Source: Streptomyces parvus (GTDB lineage: Bacteria > Actinomycetota > Actinomycetes > Streptomycetales > Streptomycetaceae). From it: DNA of 64,000 nt. A model generated the notes under the pieces. The model made no database searches, was not told where the DNA came from, and saw only the letters and a program-made list of their open reading frames with translations. Made by a program: the position numbers and the translations under genes. The stretch is from assembly GCF_032121415.1 (NCBI RefSeq), contig NZ_CP135079.1:4526001-4590000 (forward strand), in the 5' to 3' direction. Every line of letters begins with the position of its first letter. Within the stretch, counting starts at the first letter, position 1. Positions 44,128-52,738 of the stretch are shown in pieces.

Positions 44128-44532
44128 GTGACGTCGGTGCTGATCGACACGGTGGCGTGGGTGCGGATCGAGGGCGGCAGAATCCTGTGCGCCCGGCCCC
44201 GGGGCAAGGACGTCTTCTACATCCCGGGCGGCAAGCGCGAGGGCACGGAGACCGATCTGCAGACCCTCCTGCGGGAGATCGAGGAAGAGCTGACGGTCGG
44301 CCTGATCCGGGAGACCGTCGTCCATGCCGGGACGTACGAGGCCCCAGTCGACGACCGGCCCGGCGCCGCCGTCGTACGGATGAGCTGCTATTACGGCGAC
44401 TACCGCGGCACGCTCGCGGCGAGCAGCGAGATCGAGGAGATGGCGTGGTTCTCCTTCGCCGACCGGGCCCTCGTGCCGCCCGTGGACCAGTTGCTCTTCG
44501 ACGACCTCAGGGCGACGGGCGCGTTGCGCTGA
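44128..44532 (+). CDS. NUDIX hydrolase
   Basis: A 134-residue protein with a full Nudix box, GGKREGTETDLQTLLREIEE followed by ELTVGL, in which the REIEEEL metal-binding residues are present. It cleaves a nucleoside diphosphate linked to some group; the substrate cannot be told. It begins VLIDTVAWVRIEGGRILCAR and ends with a C-terminal helix. GTG at 44128 is preceded by GGAGTGG. It appears monocistronic, followed by the kinase-like gene 150 bp downstream. Confidence 0.9.
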   Translation: MTSVLIDTVAWVRIEGGRILCARPRGKDVFYIPGGKREGTETDLQTLLREIEEELTVGLIRETVVHAGTYEAPVDDRPGAAVVRMSCYYGDYRGTLAASSEIEEMAWFSFADRALVPPVDQLLFDDLRATGALR

Positions 44533-44680
44533 CCGCTGACCGCTCGGCTGCGGTGGGCATGCGGCCGTCTGCACCAAACACCCGGTTGCGCGGTAGCGAG
44601 TAATCGATGGTGGGTATGGGCTGTTTAGTCCCCATTTGTACAGGGGGTGCGCCCGCGGTCGTCCCTGGGAAGTGATCGGC

Positions 44681-45115
44681 GTGATCGATACCGAAGGCGA
44701 CTGCGCCGAGTGGACCTTCGCGGCCGAGCCCGGCTCGGTGCGCAGCGCCCGGCACGCCGTCCGGGGTGCGCTGGGTTCCTGGGGGCTCGACGCGGCGGTG
44801 GGCGACCTGGCGGTCCTCCTCGTCAGCGAGCTGGTGACCAACTCCCTCCGGTACGCCTCCGGCCCCATCGGCGTACGCCTGGCCCGTACGCACCCCGACG
44901 GGGACCCTCCCTCCGCCGACCACTCGCCCGCCACCCCGGGACTGCTGGTGGAAGTCTCCGATCCGCTTCCGGATCCACCCACCGAACGCAGTGCGGGACC
45001 CGATGACGAAGGCGGCCGCGGACTCCAGCTCGTGGCCTGTTCCGCACGTCGCTGGGGGACCCGCCGCGGAAAGAGCGGCAAGACCGTGTGGTTCGAGCTG
45101 GCTCTCCCTGGTTAG
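44681..45115 (+). CDS. Anti-sigma-factor-like ATP-binding protein (RsbW/HATPase_c_2)
   Basis: A 144-residue histidine-kinase-like ATPase domain. N box VLLVSELVTNSLRYASG and G boxes DEGGRGLQLVACSARRWG with GKTVWFELALPG are visible; there is no phospho-acceptor His. Such single-domain kinases phosphorylate anti-sigma-factor antagonists or bind sigma factors, and Streptomyces has many. GTG at 44681 has GGGA ten bases upstream; GTG at 44672 is an alternative. The next gene ends with a closely similar domain (ELVTNALRY, DEGGRGLQLVGLL), which suggests a duplication and possible joint control of one switch. Confidence 0.88.
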   Translation: MIDTEGDCAEWTFAAEPGSVRSARHAVRGALGSWGLDAAVGDLAVLLVSELVTNSLRYASGPIGVRLARTHPDGDPPSADHSPATPGLLVEVSDPLPDPPTERSAGPDDEGGRGLQLVACSARRWGTRRGKSGKTVWFELALPG

Positions 45116-45275
45116 GAGAGTGGAGGGAAGCACAGCGATCATCAGAGGTCGGGCAGAACCTGGCTGAAAGGGACTGAGACCTTGCTGTGATCGTGAACGC
45201 CGTGTCGGTCGGGGCCGTAGTGCTGAATACTGCGGGCAGGACCGGTCCGGTGCGTGAGCTGGAGGGGACGGTCGC

Positions 45276-47897
45276 GTGAGCGAAATACCTGGGACGACGG
45301 GCGACGCCGTCGGGACGGCCGGTGACGTCGTGTGGCAGAACAGCCCGCCCGGCTCGATCTACGACTACATCAAGGTGGCCTCCTTCTCGATCGGCCCCGA
45401 CGGTCTGATCGAGCAGTGGAGCAGCCGGGCCGCCGCGCTGTTCGGCATGACCTCGACCGAGGCGATAGGCCGCGACCCGGTGGAGGCCTTCATGCCCGCC
45501 GAGCTGCGCTCGGACGGCCATCGGCGGGTCGGCGAGATCCTCGACGGCAAGGAGTGGACGGGCCTCGTCCCGTTCCGGATGCCGGGCGAGGGCGGGGCGC
45601 ACGGCGTCGCCGAGGTCTATGTCATGCCGAGTCTGACGGGCCAGGGCGAGCGCGCCGCGCTCTGCATCGTCGTCGATGTCCGGGCCCTGCGGCGCATCGA
45701 GACCGACCTCGCCGCGTCCCAAGCCATATTCGGCCAATCTCCCTTCGGCTTCGTGCTGTTCGGTACGGACTTCGCGGTCGTCCGGGCCAACCAGCGCTTC
45801 GCCACGGTCTTCGGCGGTGCGGCCGAGGACCACCGGGGCCGCACGGTGGAGGACTATCTGCCGCAGGCCGAGGCCGACCGGCTGTCCGCCACCCTGAAGC
45901 GGGTCCTGGAGACCGGGGAGTCGGTCACCGACCTCCAGCTCGTCGGCACCGCCCCCGGCACCACCGAGCGCCGCCACTGGTCCATGAACCTCTACCGGGT
46001 GCACAGCGGGGCCGGCCGCCCCGTCGGTATCGCCGGCCTCGCCACCGACGTCACCCGCCGGCACATCGCCGCCCGCGAGGCCGCCAGCGCCCGCCGCAAC
46101 CTCGCCCTGCTCAACGAGGCCAGCGCCCGCATCGGCAATTCCCTCGACCTGGAGACCACCGCCCGCGAGCTTCTCGACGTGGCCGTGCCCGGCTTCTGCG
46201 ACCTCGCCGCCGTCGACCTCTACCAGGGCCTCCTCACCGGCGAGGAGGCAGCGCCCGGCAGTTGGGCGCCCGCCCACCGCGAGTCCGCCGGAGGCTCGGC
46301 GGAGCTGCGCCGGGTGGCCCACGCCAGCGCGGTCGCCGACGCCCTGCCCACCGCCGTGGCGGGCAGCGGACCCCCGGGCCCCGACGATCTGCCGCCCGCC
46401 CTCGGCTCCGTCCACCGCTTCCCGTTCGGCTCGCCCCGCGCCGTCGCGCTGCGCTCCGGCCGGGTCGAGGACGTCCCCGGCGACGAGATGGGCTTCGTAC
46501 AGTCGACGCTCGCCGTGCCGATGGTCGCCCACGACACCGTCGTCGGCCTCGTCCAGTTCTCCCGGACCAAGGGGAGCGAGCCGTTCGGCGAACGCGACCG
46601 GGCCCTGGCCACCGAGCTGGCCGCCCGCGCCGCCGTCTGCATCGACAACGCCCGCCTCTACCGCCGCGAGCACGAACGCGCCCTGATCCTCCAGCGCAGC
46701 CTGCTGCCGCCCGGCGACCCCGAGGCCGCCGGACTCGACATCGCCTGCCGCTATCTGCCCGGCAACACCGCCACCGAGGTCGGCGGCGACTGGTTCGACG
46801 TGATCGAGCTGCCCGGCCACCGCACCGCCCTCGTCGTCGGCGACGTCATGGGGCGCGGCCTGCGCGCCGCCGTCGCCATGGGCGAACTGCGCACCGCCGT
46901 ACGGACCCTGGCCCTCCTCGACCTGGAACCGGCCGAGGTGCTCTCCGCACTCGACGAGGTCGCCCGGGGCCTCGGCTCCCCGGGCGGCGGCGAGCGCAGC
47001 GAGGGGCTCGGCGGCAGCGGGGGAGCGCAGTGGCCCTCCCGCGCCGCGCAGAAGTCGCGCGAGGCGGACCTCTCCGAGGTGTATCTCGCGACCTGCGTGT
47101 ACGCGGTCTACGACCCGGTCACCCGGCGATGCACGTTCGCCAACGCCGGGCACATGCCCCCGGCCGTCGTCGAGCCCGGCCGGCCCGCCCGTCTCATCGA
47201 CGTACCGCCGGGCATGCCGCTGGGCGTCGGCGGCGAGCCGTTCGAGGAGGTGGAGGTCGAGCTCGCCGAGAACGCCCTGCTCACCCTCTACACCGACGGC
47301 CTGGTCGAGTCCCGGGACCAGCCGCTGGACGAGGGGCTGGCGGCGTTGCGGGCCGTCCTCACCGGCCCGCAGATGGAGCTGGAGGACGCCTGCGACTTCG
47401 TCCTCTCCACCCTCGACACCCAGCACGGCGAGGACGACATCGCCCTGCTGATGGCCCGCATCCAGGGGCTGCCCGCGGAGGCGGTGGGGGACTGGACGCT
47501 GCCGCGCGAACCCCGCTCGGTCGGCCGGGCCCGCGAGCTGGCCCGCAGCCAACTGCTCTCCTGGGACCTCGACGGCCTGGTCGACACCACCGAACTCCTC
47601 GTCAGCGAGCTGGTCACCAACGCCCTGCGCTACGGCGAGGGCGAGATCCGGCTCCGGCTGCTGCGCGACCGCACCCTGGTCTGCGAGGTCTGGGACGCCG
47701 GTCTCGTCCAGCCGCGCCGCCGCCGCGCCCGCGACACCGACGAGGGCGGCCGCGGGCTCCAGCTGGTCGGCCTGCTCAGCGCGGCCTGGGGCTCGCGCCG
47801 GACCCCGCGCGGCAAGACCGTCTGGTTCGAACTGGCCCTGCCGGACGGGGAGCCGGCCGCCGAACTCTCCGTGGAGCAGTTGCTGAGCATGTACTGA
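45276..47897 (+). CDS. PAS-PAS-GAF-PP2C(SpoIIE)-HATPase signalling protein
   Basis: An 873-residue cytoplasmic sensor. Order: PAS (about 25-135), second PAS (about 145-265), GAF (about 280-460, ending ELAARAAVCIDNARLYRRE), SpoIIE-type PP2C phosphatase (about 490-720; EVGGDWFDVIEL and VGDVMGRGLRAA carry metal-binding Asp, later YTDGLVESRD and GEDDIALL) and a C-terminal RsbW-like kinase domain (about 740-865). One protein therefore contains both the phosphatase and kinase of a partner-switching system, acting on an anti-sigma antagonist elsewhere. The ligand of the PAS/GAF part is unknown. GTG at 45276 has GGAGGGG upstream. It converges with pspA, 17 bp away. Confidence 0.92.
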   Translation: MSEIPGTTGDAVGTAGDVVWQNSPPGSIYDYIKVASFSIGPDGLIEQWSSRAAALFGMTSTEAIGRDPVEAFMPAELRSDGHRRVGEILDGKEWTGLVPFRMPGEGGAHGVAEVYVMPSLTGQGERAALCIVVDVRALRRIETDLAASQAIFGQSPFGFVLFGTDFAVVRANQRFATVFGGAAEDHRGRTVEDYLPQAEADRLSATLKRVLETGESVTDLQLVGTAPGTTERRHWSMNLYRVHSGAGRPVGIAGLATDVTRRHIAAREAASARRNLALLNEASARIGNSLDLETTARELLDVAVPGFCDLAAVDLYQGLLTGEEAAPGSWAPAHRESAGGSAELRRVAHASAVADALPTAVAGSGPPGPDDLPPALGSVHRFPFGSPRAVALRSGRVEDVPGDEMGFVQSTLAVPMVAHDTVVGLVQFSRTKGSEPFGERDRALATELAARAAVCIDNARLYRREHERALILQRSLLPPGDPEAAGLDIACRYLPGNTATEVGGDWFDVIELPGHRTALVVGDVMGRGLRAAVAMGELRTAVRTLALLDLEPAEVLSALDEVARGLGSPGGGERSEGLGGSGGAQWPSRAAQKSREADLSEVYLATCVYAVYDPVTRRCTFANAGHMPPAVVEPGRPARLIDVPPGMPLGVGGEPFEEVEVELAENALLTLYTDGLVESRDQPLDEGLAALRAVLTGPQMELEDACDFVLSTLDTQHGEDDIALLMARIQGLPAEAVGDWTLPREPRSVGRARELARSQLLSWDLDGLVDTTELLVSELVTNALRYGEGEIRLRLLRDRTLVCEVWDAGLVQPRRRRARDTDEGGRGLQLVGLLSAAWGSRRTPRGKTVWFELALPDGEPAAELSVEQLLSMY

Positions 47898-47914
47898 CCC
47901 CGAGGCGGGAGCTG

Positions 47915-48628
47915 TTACGCGCCCGTCTTCAGGGCCGCCAGCCGGGCTTCGATCTCCGCGCTGTCGCCCAGGCCGTCCAGTTGCTCGAACTGGGCGTCCA
48001 GCGAGGAGGCGGCCAGCTCCTGCTTGCCCAGGGCCTTCGCCTCCTCGCGCCGCACCTTGTCCTCGAAGCGGCTCAGCTCGCTCGTCGGGTCGAGGACGTC
48101 GATGTTCTTCACGGCGTCCATCATCTGGTTCTGCGCCTGGGCGGACTTCGAACGCGCCACCAGCTCGTCGCGCTTGGCCTGGAGTTCGGAGAGCTTGGCC
48201 TTCATCTGGCCGAGCCCCGTCTTCAGCTTGTCCACGACCTCCGTCTGCGAGGCGATGGTGGGCTCCGCCCCCCTCGCCTCCTGCTCGGACCGGAGCTGAC
48301 GGCCCAGCGCCACCTTCGCCAGGTTGTCGAACGTGTCCGCCTCCGCCACCGACCCGGCCCCGCGCAGCTCGTCGGCCTTCCGGCTGGCCGCCAGAGCCTT
48401 GCCGCCCCACTCGGCCGCCGCCTGCACGTCCTCCTGGTGGTCCTGCTCCATCAGGCGGAGATTGCCGATGGTGGCGGCAACCGCCTGCTCGGCCTCCGCG
48501 ATGTTGTTGGTGTAGTCCCGGATCAGCTGGTCCAGCATCTTCTGCGGGTCCTCGGCCTGGTCGAGGAGGGCGTTGATGTTGGCCTTCGCGAGCTGGGTGA
48601 CGCGGCCGAGGACGGTCTGCTTGGTCAT
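47915..48628 (-). CDS. PspA/IM30 family envelope-stress protein
   Basis: A 237-residue coiled-coil protein starting VLGRVTQLAKANINALLDQAEDPQKMLDQLIRDY in two adjacent parts, typical of PspA. The long Ala/Glu/Lys helices span about 25-190. PspA binds stressed membranes and maintains the proton motive force. ATG at 48628 has AAGGAGC eight bases upstream. The TPM-domain gene lies 58 bp upstream on the same strand, so the two are likely one operon, a common pairing in actinobacteria. Confidence 0.95.
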   Translation of the reverse strand: MTKQTVLGRVTQLAKANINALLDQAEDPQKMLDQLIRDYTNNIAEAEQAVAATIGNLRLMEQDHQEDVQAAAEWGGKALAASRKADELRGAGSVAEADTFDNLAKVALGRQLRSEQEARGAEPTIASQTEVVDKLKTGLGQMKAKLSELQAKRDELVARSKSAQAQNQMMDAVKNIDVLDPTSELSRFEDKVRREEAKALGKQELAASSLDAQFEQLDGLGDSAEIEARLAALKTGA

Positions 48629-48686
48629 GGGAGGGCTCCTTGGAAGTCGTGATCGCTGGTACGGGTGAGGAGTGGGGAGCGGTTGT

Positions 48687-50843
48687 TCAGAAGCGGCCGC
48701 CACCGCCCCGGCGCCCCCGTGTTCCGCCACCGCCGAAACTGCCCGGCCCGCCGCCGAAGCCCCCGGACCGGCCGCCGCCGAACCCTCCGCCGAAGCCGCC
48801 GCCCATGCCCCCGCCCCGGCCGCCTCCACCCCCGAACAGCCCGCCGAGGATGATGCCGCCGAGCACCGCCCCGCCCATGCCGCCGCCCCCGCCCCGCGTC
48901 CCGCCGGGGCCCTGCACCGAGCCGAAGCCGCGGACGTCCTGCTCGGCCAGGGCCGTCGCCTGCCCGGCCAGCGCGTCCGCCTGCCGCGCCTCGGCCAGCG
49001 CCCCCTGCGCGTCCGCGGCCGACAGCTCCCGGGCCCGCTCCCACCGCCGCTGCGCCTCGGCCAGCCGGGTACGGGCCTGGCTGCCGACCGCACCCCGGTT
49101 GGTCGTGATGAAGTCGGCCGCCGCCCCGATCGCGGACCGGGCGGTGAGCATCGCCTGATCGAGGAGGGACCGGGCCTTCGCCTCGCCGCGCTCCTGGTCC
49201 CGGGCCCCCGCCAGCGCCTCGTCCAGGGCCGCGTCCGCCTCCTCCACCCGGCGCAGCGCGTCGATCGGGTCGTACGGTCCCGCCGCCATCGCGCCCCGCA
49301 CATCGGCGAGTACGGTCTCGGCGCGGGCGATCCGGCCGCGCAGATCGGCGGTCGACACCCCCTCGGCGGTCCCTTCGAGCAGCCCGCCCGCGTCCGCGAG
49401 GTCGGTCCCCGTCTCGGTCAGCGCGGCGGGCAGCTTCCGCGCGGCCTCGCCCAGCTCCGCCGCCCGCCGGTCCACCGAGTCCAGCAGCGTGCCGGCCTGG
49501 CCCACCGCGCCCTCGGCCGCCCGGATGTACACCGCGGCCCGGGAGTTCTCGCCGCCCTCGACCGCCGTACGGCCCTCCTCCACGGCCGAGCCCGCGAAGA
49601 CGAGCCGGTCCTTCGCCTGCTCGACGTCGGCCGCCACGGGGGCGGCGGTGCCCTCCCCGTACCGCTCGCGCAGCCCGGCGACGCCCGATTCGGCCGCCGC
49701 GACCCGCCCGGCGAGGCCGCGGTGGGTCGCGTCCACGGTGGCCAGGGCCTGCGGAGCGGTACGCTCCAGGGCGCGCAGGCGGTCGAAGTCCTCGGAGACG
49801 GTGTCGAGCCCCTCGTTCGCCGCCGTGCACCTCCGCAGGATCTCCTCCAGCATCCGGCGGCGGGTCGCGTCGTCCTCGGGGAAGGCGTCGTCGAGCTGCT
49901 GGCGCAACCGGAACGACTGCGTCAGCTCGTCCTTGGCCCGCGCGACCGCCTCCGTGAACGGCTTCGCCGCCTCCTCGCCGAACTGGGCGGTGGCGAACCC
50001 GAGTTCCTCCTCGCTCGTGCGCACCGCGTCGTCGGTGTCCACCAGCACCTGCTTGGCCTGCGCGTCCAGCTCCGGCAGCGGCGTCAAAGGCTCCGGCGCA
50101 CCGTCCGCCCCCGCGCCCCGGCCCCAGCCGGTGGCCGCCGGAGTGGTGCGCGTCGTCGCGCGCCGTCTGCGCCGGGCGTACGCGTAGACGCCGACCGCGC
50201 CCACGCCCGCGACGACGGCCACCGGAAGGACGAAGTCGCGCGCGCCCGTGGGGCCGGAGCCGTCGGATCCGGGGTCGGCGGGTCCCGGGGTGATTTCGGG
50301 GGCGGTCACCGGGCGTCCGGCCAGGACGGAGGTGTAGCCGTCGGCCGCGCCGACCGCCGCCCCCGCCCAGTCGTTCTCCCGCAGCGCGGGCTCGATCGCG
50401 GTACCCGCCACGTCCCGCAACTGGGCGTCGGTGAGCCGGGAGTCCGTGTCGACGGAGTAGGCGTACTGCCGGCCGTGGGTGGCGACGGAGAGCAGCACGT
50501 CGTCCTGGCCCAGGCCGTTGCGGTCGGCGGTCTCGTCGCTCCAGGCCGGTCCGGACCGGCCGGAGAAATCGCGTACGTACACCACGAAGAGCTGGATGCG
50601 CTGCTCGTCGTACAACCGGTCGAGGGCGTCCTCCACCTGGCCCGTCCGGTCGCCCAGGGCCCCGACCCGGTCGGTGATCTGCCCGTCCCGGGACAGCTCG
50701 ACGGGGTCCTCGGCGCGCGCGGGCACGGCGGCGGGGAGCACCAGCCAGCACACGGCGAGCAGTGCTGAGGCCAGGGCGGCGAGCGGCGCGGCGGACAGGG
50801 CGGCGAGCGGGCCGGTCATCCGTGGCAGTCGAAGAGACGTCAC
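48687..50843 (-). CDS. TPM-domain membrane protein with glycine-rich tail
   Basis: A 718-residue protein: signal/membrane segment (about 10-40), an extracytoplasmic TPM domain (about 45-180; GQITDRVGALGDRTG, RIQLFVVYVRDFSG), a membrane helix (about 205-225), an Arg-rich stretch, then a long helical cytoplasmic region with repeated Glu/Ala coils and a C-terminal glycine-rich tail of about 70 residues (GGGMGGAVLGGIILGGLFGG and Gly-Phe repeats). The TPM domain is linked to photosystem repair phosphatases in plants; its bacterial role is unknown, here likely envelope stress with PspA. GTG at 50843 has TAGCCT seven bases upstream, suggesting a leaderless mRNA. Confidence 0.88.
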   Translation of the reverse strand: MTSLRLPRMTGPLAALSAAPLAALASALLAVCWLVLPAAVPARAEDPVELSRDGQITDRVGALGDRTGQVEDALDRLYDEQRIQLFVVYVRDFSGRSGPAWSDETADRNGLGQDDVLLSVATHGRQYAYSVDTDSRLTDAQLRDVAGTAIEPALRENDWAGAAVGAADGYTSVLAGRPVTAPEITPGPADPGSDGSGPTGARDFVLPVAVVAGVGAVGVYAYARRRRRATTRTTPAATGWGRGAGADGAPEPLTPLPELDAQAKQVLVDTDDAVRTSEEELGFATAQFGEEAAKPFTEAVARAKDELTQSFRLRQQLDDAFPEDDATRRRMLEEILRRCTAANEGLDTVSEDFDRLRALERTAPQALATVDATHRGLAGRVAAAESGVAGLRERYGEGTAAPVAADVEQAKDRLVFAGSAVEEGRTAVEGGENSRAAVYIRAAEGAVGQAGTLLDSVDRRAAELGEAARKLPAALTETGTDLADAGGLLEGTAEGVSTADLRGRIARAETVLADVRGAMAAGPYDPIDALRRVEEADAALDEALAGARDQERGEAKARSLLDQAMLTARSAIGAAADFITTNRGAVGSQARTRLAEAQRRWERARELSAADAQGALAEARQADALAGQATALAEQDVRGFGSVQGPGGTRGGGGGMGGAVLGGIILGGLFGGGGGRGGGMGGGFGGGFGGGRSGGFGGGPGSFGGGGTRGRRGGGGRF

Positions 50844-51122
50844 GTTTGCGAGGCTATGTCCGCCTTTTCACCCCCGCGACCCGGCGTTCCACCGCACCGC
50901 GTCCGCCGTCCGCCCGAGCGGATGTGCCGGTCCGGCTCCGCTGTTCGCATGAAAGGGCGCGGGAAAGGGGTCCGCCCGCGCGTGTACGGAGAGACGGAGG
51001 CCGCAGCCCGTCGTCAGATGGGGCGGACGTGGCGCGATCCGGGCCCCGGCGTCGGAGACGGACGGCGCGGGCGCCGGTCAGGGGCCCGGCCCCGAGAGAG
51101 GCCCGAAGTCCGGAGGTGGCGA

Positions 51123-52730
51123 GTGACTGGCCTTCAGCTGTCGGTCGTCGTGCCGTGTTTCGACGAGGCCGAGGTCATCGAGTCCTTCCACGCCGCCCTG
51201 CTCGGCGTCCTGGGCCCCCTCGGGGACAGCTTCGAGATCTGCTACGTCGACGACGGCAGCCGGGACCGCACCCGCCCGCTGCTCAACGCCCTCGCCGCCC
51301 GTGACCCGCGCGTCCACTACACCGCCTTCAGCCGCAACTTCGGCAAGGAGGCCGCCATGCTCGCGGGCCTGCGCATGTCACGCGGGGCGGCCGTGGTCAT
51401 CATGGACGCCGACCTCCAGCACCCGCCCGAGCTGATCCCCCGCATGCTGGAACTGCACCGGCACGGCTACGACCAGGTCATCCCGCGCCGCGACCGCACG
51501 GGCGAGGGCATGATCCGCAGCACCCTCAGCCACACCTACTACGCGCTCGTGCGCCGCTGCATGGACGTCGAGCTGATCGACGGCTCGGGGGACTTCCGGC
51601 TGCTGTCGAGGCGGGCGGTGGAGAGCGTCCTGTCCCTCCCCGAGAGCAACCGCTTCTCCAAGGGGATCTTCTCCTGGATCGGTTTCGACACGGTCACCTT
51701 CCGCTACCGCAACAGCGAGCGGGTGGCGGGCCGGTCGAAGTGGGGCAGCAGGCGGCTGCTGAACTACGGCATCGACGGGCTGCTCTCCTTCAACAACCGA
51801 CCGCTGCGCCTGGCGATCTACACCGGTTTCTGGGTCTTCGTCTCGGCGCTGGCCTACGCCCTGTGGACCGTCGTGCGCGTGGTCCTGCACGGCGTGGACA
51901 CCCCCGGTTACGCCACCCTGCTCACCGCCGTCGTGGCCCTCAGCGGCATCCAGCTGGTGACGCTCGGGGTCATCGGGGAGTACGTCGGCCGGATCTACCA
52001 CGAGGCGAAACACCGCCCGCCGTACGTCGTACGGGAGACCGACGCCACCTGCCGGGCGGCGCCGGCGGACCGCCCGGCGCCGCGCGCCCAGCTCACCAGG
52101 GACAGGCAGCCGCCCGGCGGCGCGCAACTCGGCAGGGGCGCGCAACTCGGCGGAGGCCCGGCGCTCACCGAAGGCCAGGGCCGGGCCGAGAACCCCGCCA
52201 CCGACGCGGCCGCCAACTCCGCCGCCCCGCGCCCCGCCGCTTCCCCGAGGCTGTCCCGCACCGTCCGCCAGTTCGGCAGCTTCGTCCTCATCGGCTGTGT
52301 GAACACCGCCGTCTACCTCGGCGTCTACGCCTCTCTGAACCGCTGGATCCCCTACCTGACCGCCCACGTCATCGGCTATGCGGTCAGCATCGTGTGCTCG
52401 TTCCTGCTCAACTCCTACGTCACCTGCCGGACGCGGCCGACCTGGCACGCGTTCGTCCGCTATCCCCTCTCCAGCCTGGTCAACCTGGTGGCGTCCGGGG
52501 CGCTGCTCTACGGAGCGGTCAGCGGCCTCGGGATGGACAAGAACCTCGCCGCGCTGGCGGCCGGAGTGATCGTCACGCCGATCTCCTTCCTGCTGGCGCG
52601 GTGGGCGATCACCTCGGGCCAGGCCAAGGCCGCCCGCACCGTGGCGGAGGCAGCGGGAGTCCCCGCCGAACCGCCGGCCGGCCGCCCCGCGCCCGCCACT
52701 CTGCCCACCCGCTCGCCCCAGGACCGGTGA
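51123..52730 (+). CDS. Fused GT2 glycosyltransferase and GtrA-like flippase
   Basis: A 535-residue protein with two parts. Residues 1-320 are a DPM1/GtrB-type GT2: LSVVVPCFDEAEVIESFH, YVDDGSRDRT, VIMDADLQHPPELIP, a QxxRW-like region, and two C-terminal membrane helices. After a Gln/Gly/Ala-rich linker (about 325-395) follows a GtrA domain (about 400-520; FGSFVLIGCVNTAVYLGVYA) with four helices. Family knowledge: GtrB loads a sugar on polyprenyl phosphate and GtrA flips it; here both are on one chain. GTG at 51123 has GGAGG upstream. It is coupled to the next gene with a four-base overlap if the GTG at 52727 is used. Confidence 0.9.
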   Translation: MTGLQLSVVVPCFDEAEVIESFHAALLGVLGPLGDSFEICYVDDGSRDRTRPLLNALAARDPRVHYTAFSRNFGKEAAMLAGLRMSRGAAVVIMDADLQHPPELIPRMLELHRHGYDQVIPRRDRTGEGMIRSTLSHTYYALVRRCMDVELIDGSGDFRLLSRRAVESVLSLPESNRFSKGIFSWIGFDTVTFRYRNSERVAGRSKWGSRRLLNYGIDGLLSFNNRPLRLAIYTGFWVFVSALAYALWTVVRVVLHGVDTPGYATLLTAVVALSGIQLVTLGVIGEYVGRIYHEAKHRPPYVVRETDATCRAAPADRPAPRAQLTRDRQPPGGAQLGRGAQLGGGPALTEGQGRAENPATDAAANSAAPRPAASPRLSRTVRQFGSFVLIGCVNTAVYLGVYASLNRWIPYLTAHVIGYAVSIVCSFLLNSYVTCRTRPTWHAFVRYPLSSLVNLVASGALLYGAVSGLGMDKNLAALAAGVIVTPISFLLARWAITSGQAKAARTVAEAAGVPAEPPAGRPAPATLPTRSPQDR

Positions 52731-52738
52731 AGGACGCG

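Noticed and set aside
44584..44617. Possible sigma-B type promoter (GGTTG ... GGGTAT) before the solitary kinase gene
   Set aside because: The spacing of 23 bases is too long for the GNNT-N14-16-GGGTAY pattern.
48687..48910. Glycine-rich tail of the TPM protein as a separate repeat element
   Set aside because: It is a coding low-complexity tail in frame with the TPM gene, common in this family.
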